Shown: positions 14,400 to 14,463 of the stretch, piece after piece
Numbering within the stretch: position 1 is the stretch's first letter
Layout of the letters: every line of letters starts with the position of its first letter
From: JBEHWX01 sp048498995
GTDB lineage: Bacteria > Bacteroidota > Ignavibacteria > OLB7
DNA: 14,463 bases
Assembly: GCA_048498995.1 (NCBI GenBank)
Contig: JBEHWX010000132.1
Span: 1-14,463 of the forward strand
Direction of reading: 5' to 3'
The notes under the pieces: model-generated
Databases searched by the model: none
What the model saw: the letters and a program-made list of their open reading frames with translations, nothing else
What the model was told of the DNA's origin: nothing
Translations under genes and position numbers: made by a program

Positions 14400-14463
14400 A
14401 CGGTCTGTGTCGATGAGGTTACGGAGTGACGAACAAGTTCCGGGAGCGTGACGACGGGGATCG
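14400..14463 (-). other. Upstream region of the YfhO gene, cut by the window edge
   Basis: Only 64 bp are visible. I find no clear -10, -35 or ribosome binding site on the - strand; the promoter may lie beyond the edge. Confidence 0.4.

Noticed and set aside
11445..14429. A very long open frame on the + strand antisense to the YfhO gene (over 990 codons)
   Set aside because: The product is His/Asp/Arg/Val-rich without domain patterns, while the - strand frame is a clear YfhO protein. In GC-rich genes one antisense frame is often free of stops. The same applies to long antisense frames at 1610-3718, 6561-8627 and 9455-11539.
14450..14459. GACGACGGGG at the right edge, identical to part of the 11-bp unit at the left edge
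   Set aside because: A single 10-bp match in GC-rich DNA is easily explained by chance, and no second unit follows before the window ends.

Overview
The window is GC-rich bacterial DNA, densely coding from about position 756 to the right edge. The organism probably has an outer membrane: there is a lipoprotein of the DUF4403 family, and a YfhO-type membrane protein of the kind common in Gemmatimonadota, Bacteroidota and related lineages. The HipA-like/DUF3037 pair and the mix of strong and absent Shine-Dalgarno sites fit Gemmatimonadota or a neighbouring candidate phylum. This assignment is an inference and I hold it loosely. I see no phage, transposase, integrase, tRNA, rRNA or CRISPR signature.

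Layout. Positions 1-750 hold no gene I can support but carry two different minisatellites. One is a perfect 11-bp tandem array at the left edge. The other is a degenerate 16-bp tandem array at about 282-623. Seven genes follow on the + strand: a DUF3293 protein (756-1202), a soluble three-PAS histidine kinase without a partner regulator (1631-3571), a HipA-like kinase (3756-4589) overlapping a DUF3037 gene by 4 nt (4586-5014), a DUF4403 lipoprotein (5063-6478), a PaaK-like adenylate-forming enzyme (6576-8108) and a PAP2 phosphatase (8112-8897). A strong GC hairpin at 9026-9055 lies where the two strands converge. Four genes then run on the - strand. In transcription order they are a YfhO-family membrane protein (14399-11664), an RlmD-type 23S rRNA uracil methyltransferase (11380-9833), and two very small single-span membrane proteins (9736-9533 and 9379-9167).

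How the genes may work together. DUF3037 and the HipA-like gene are translationally coupled and probably act as one two-protein module, with no HipB-like antitoxin nearby. The DUF4403 lipoprotein, PaaK-like ligase and PAP2 phosphatase may form an envelope or lipid-related run; ligase and phosphatase are only 3 nt apart. YfhO and the two small membrane proteins are also envelope components. The rRNA methyltransferase is a housekeeping gene. Nothing here is a proven new system. The parts that best repay study are the 16-bp array, the HipA-like/DUF3037 pair, and the two small membrane proteins, one of which has two well-supported start sites.
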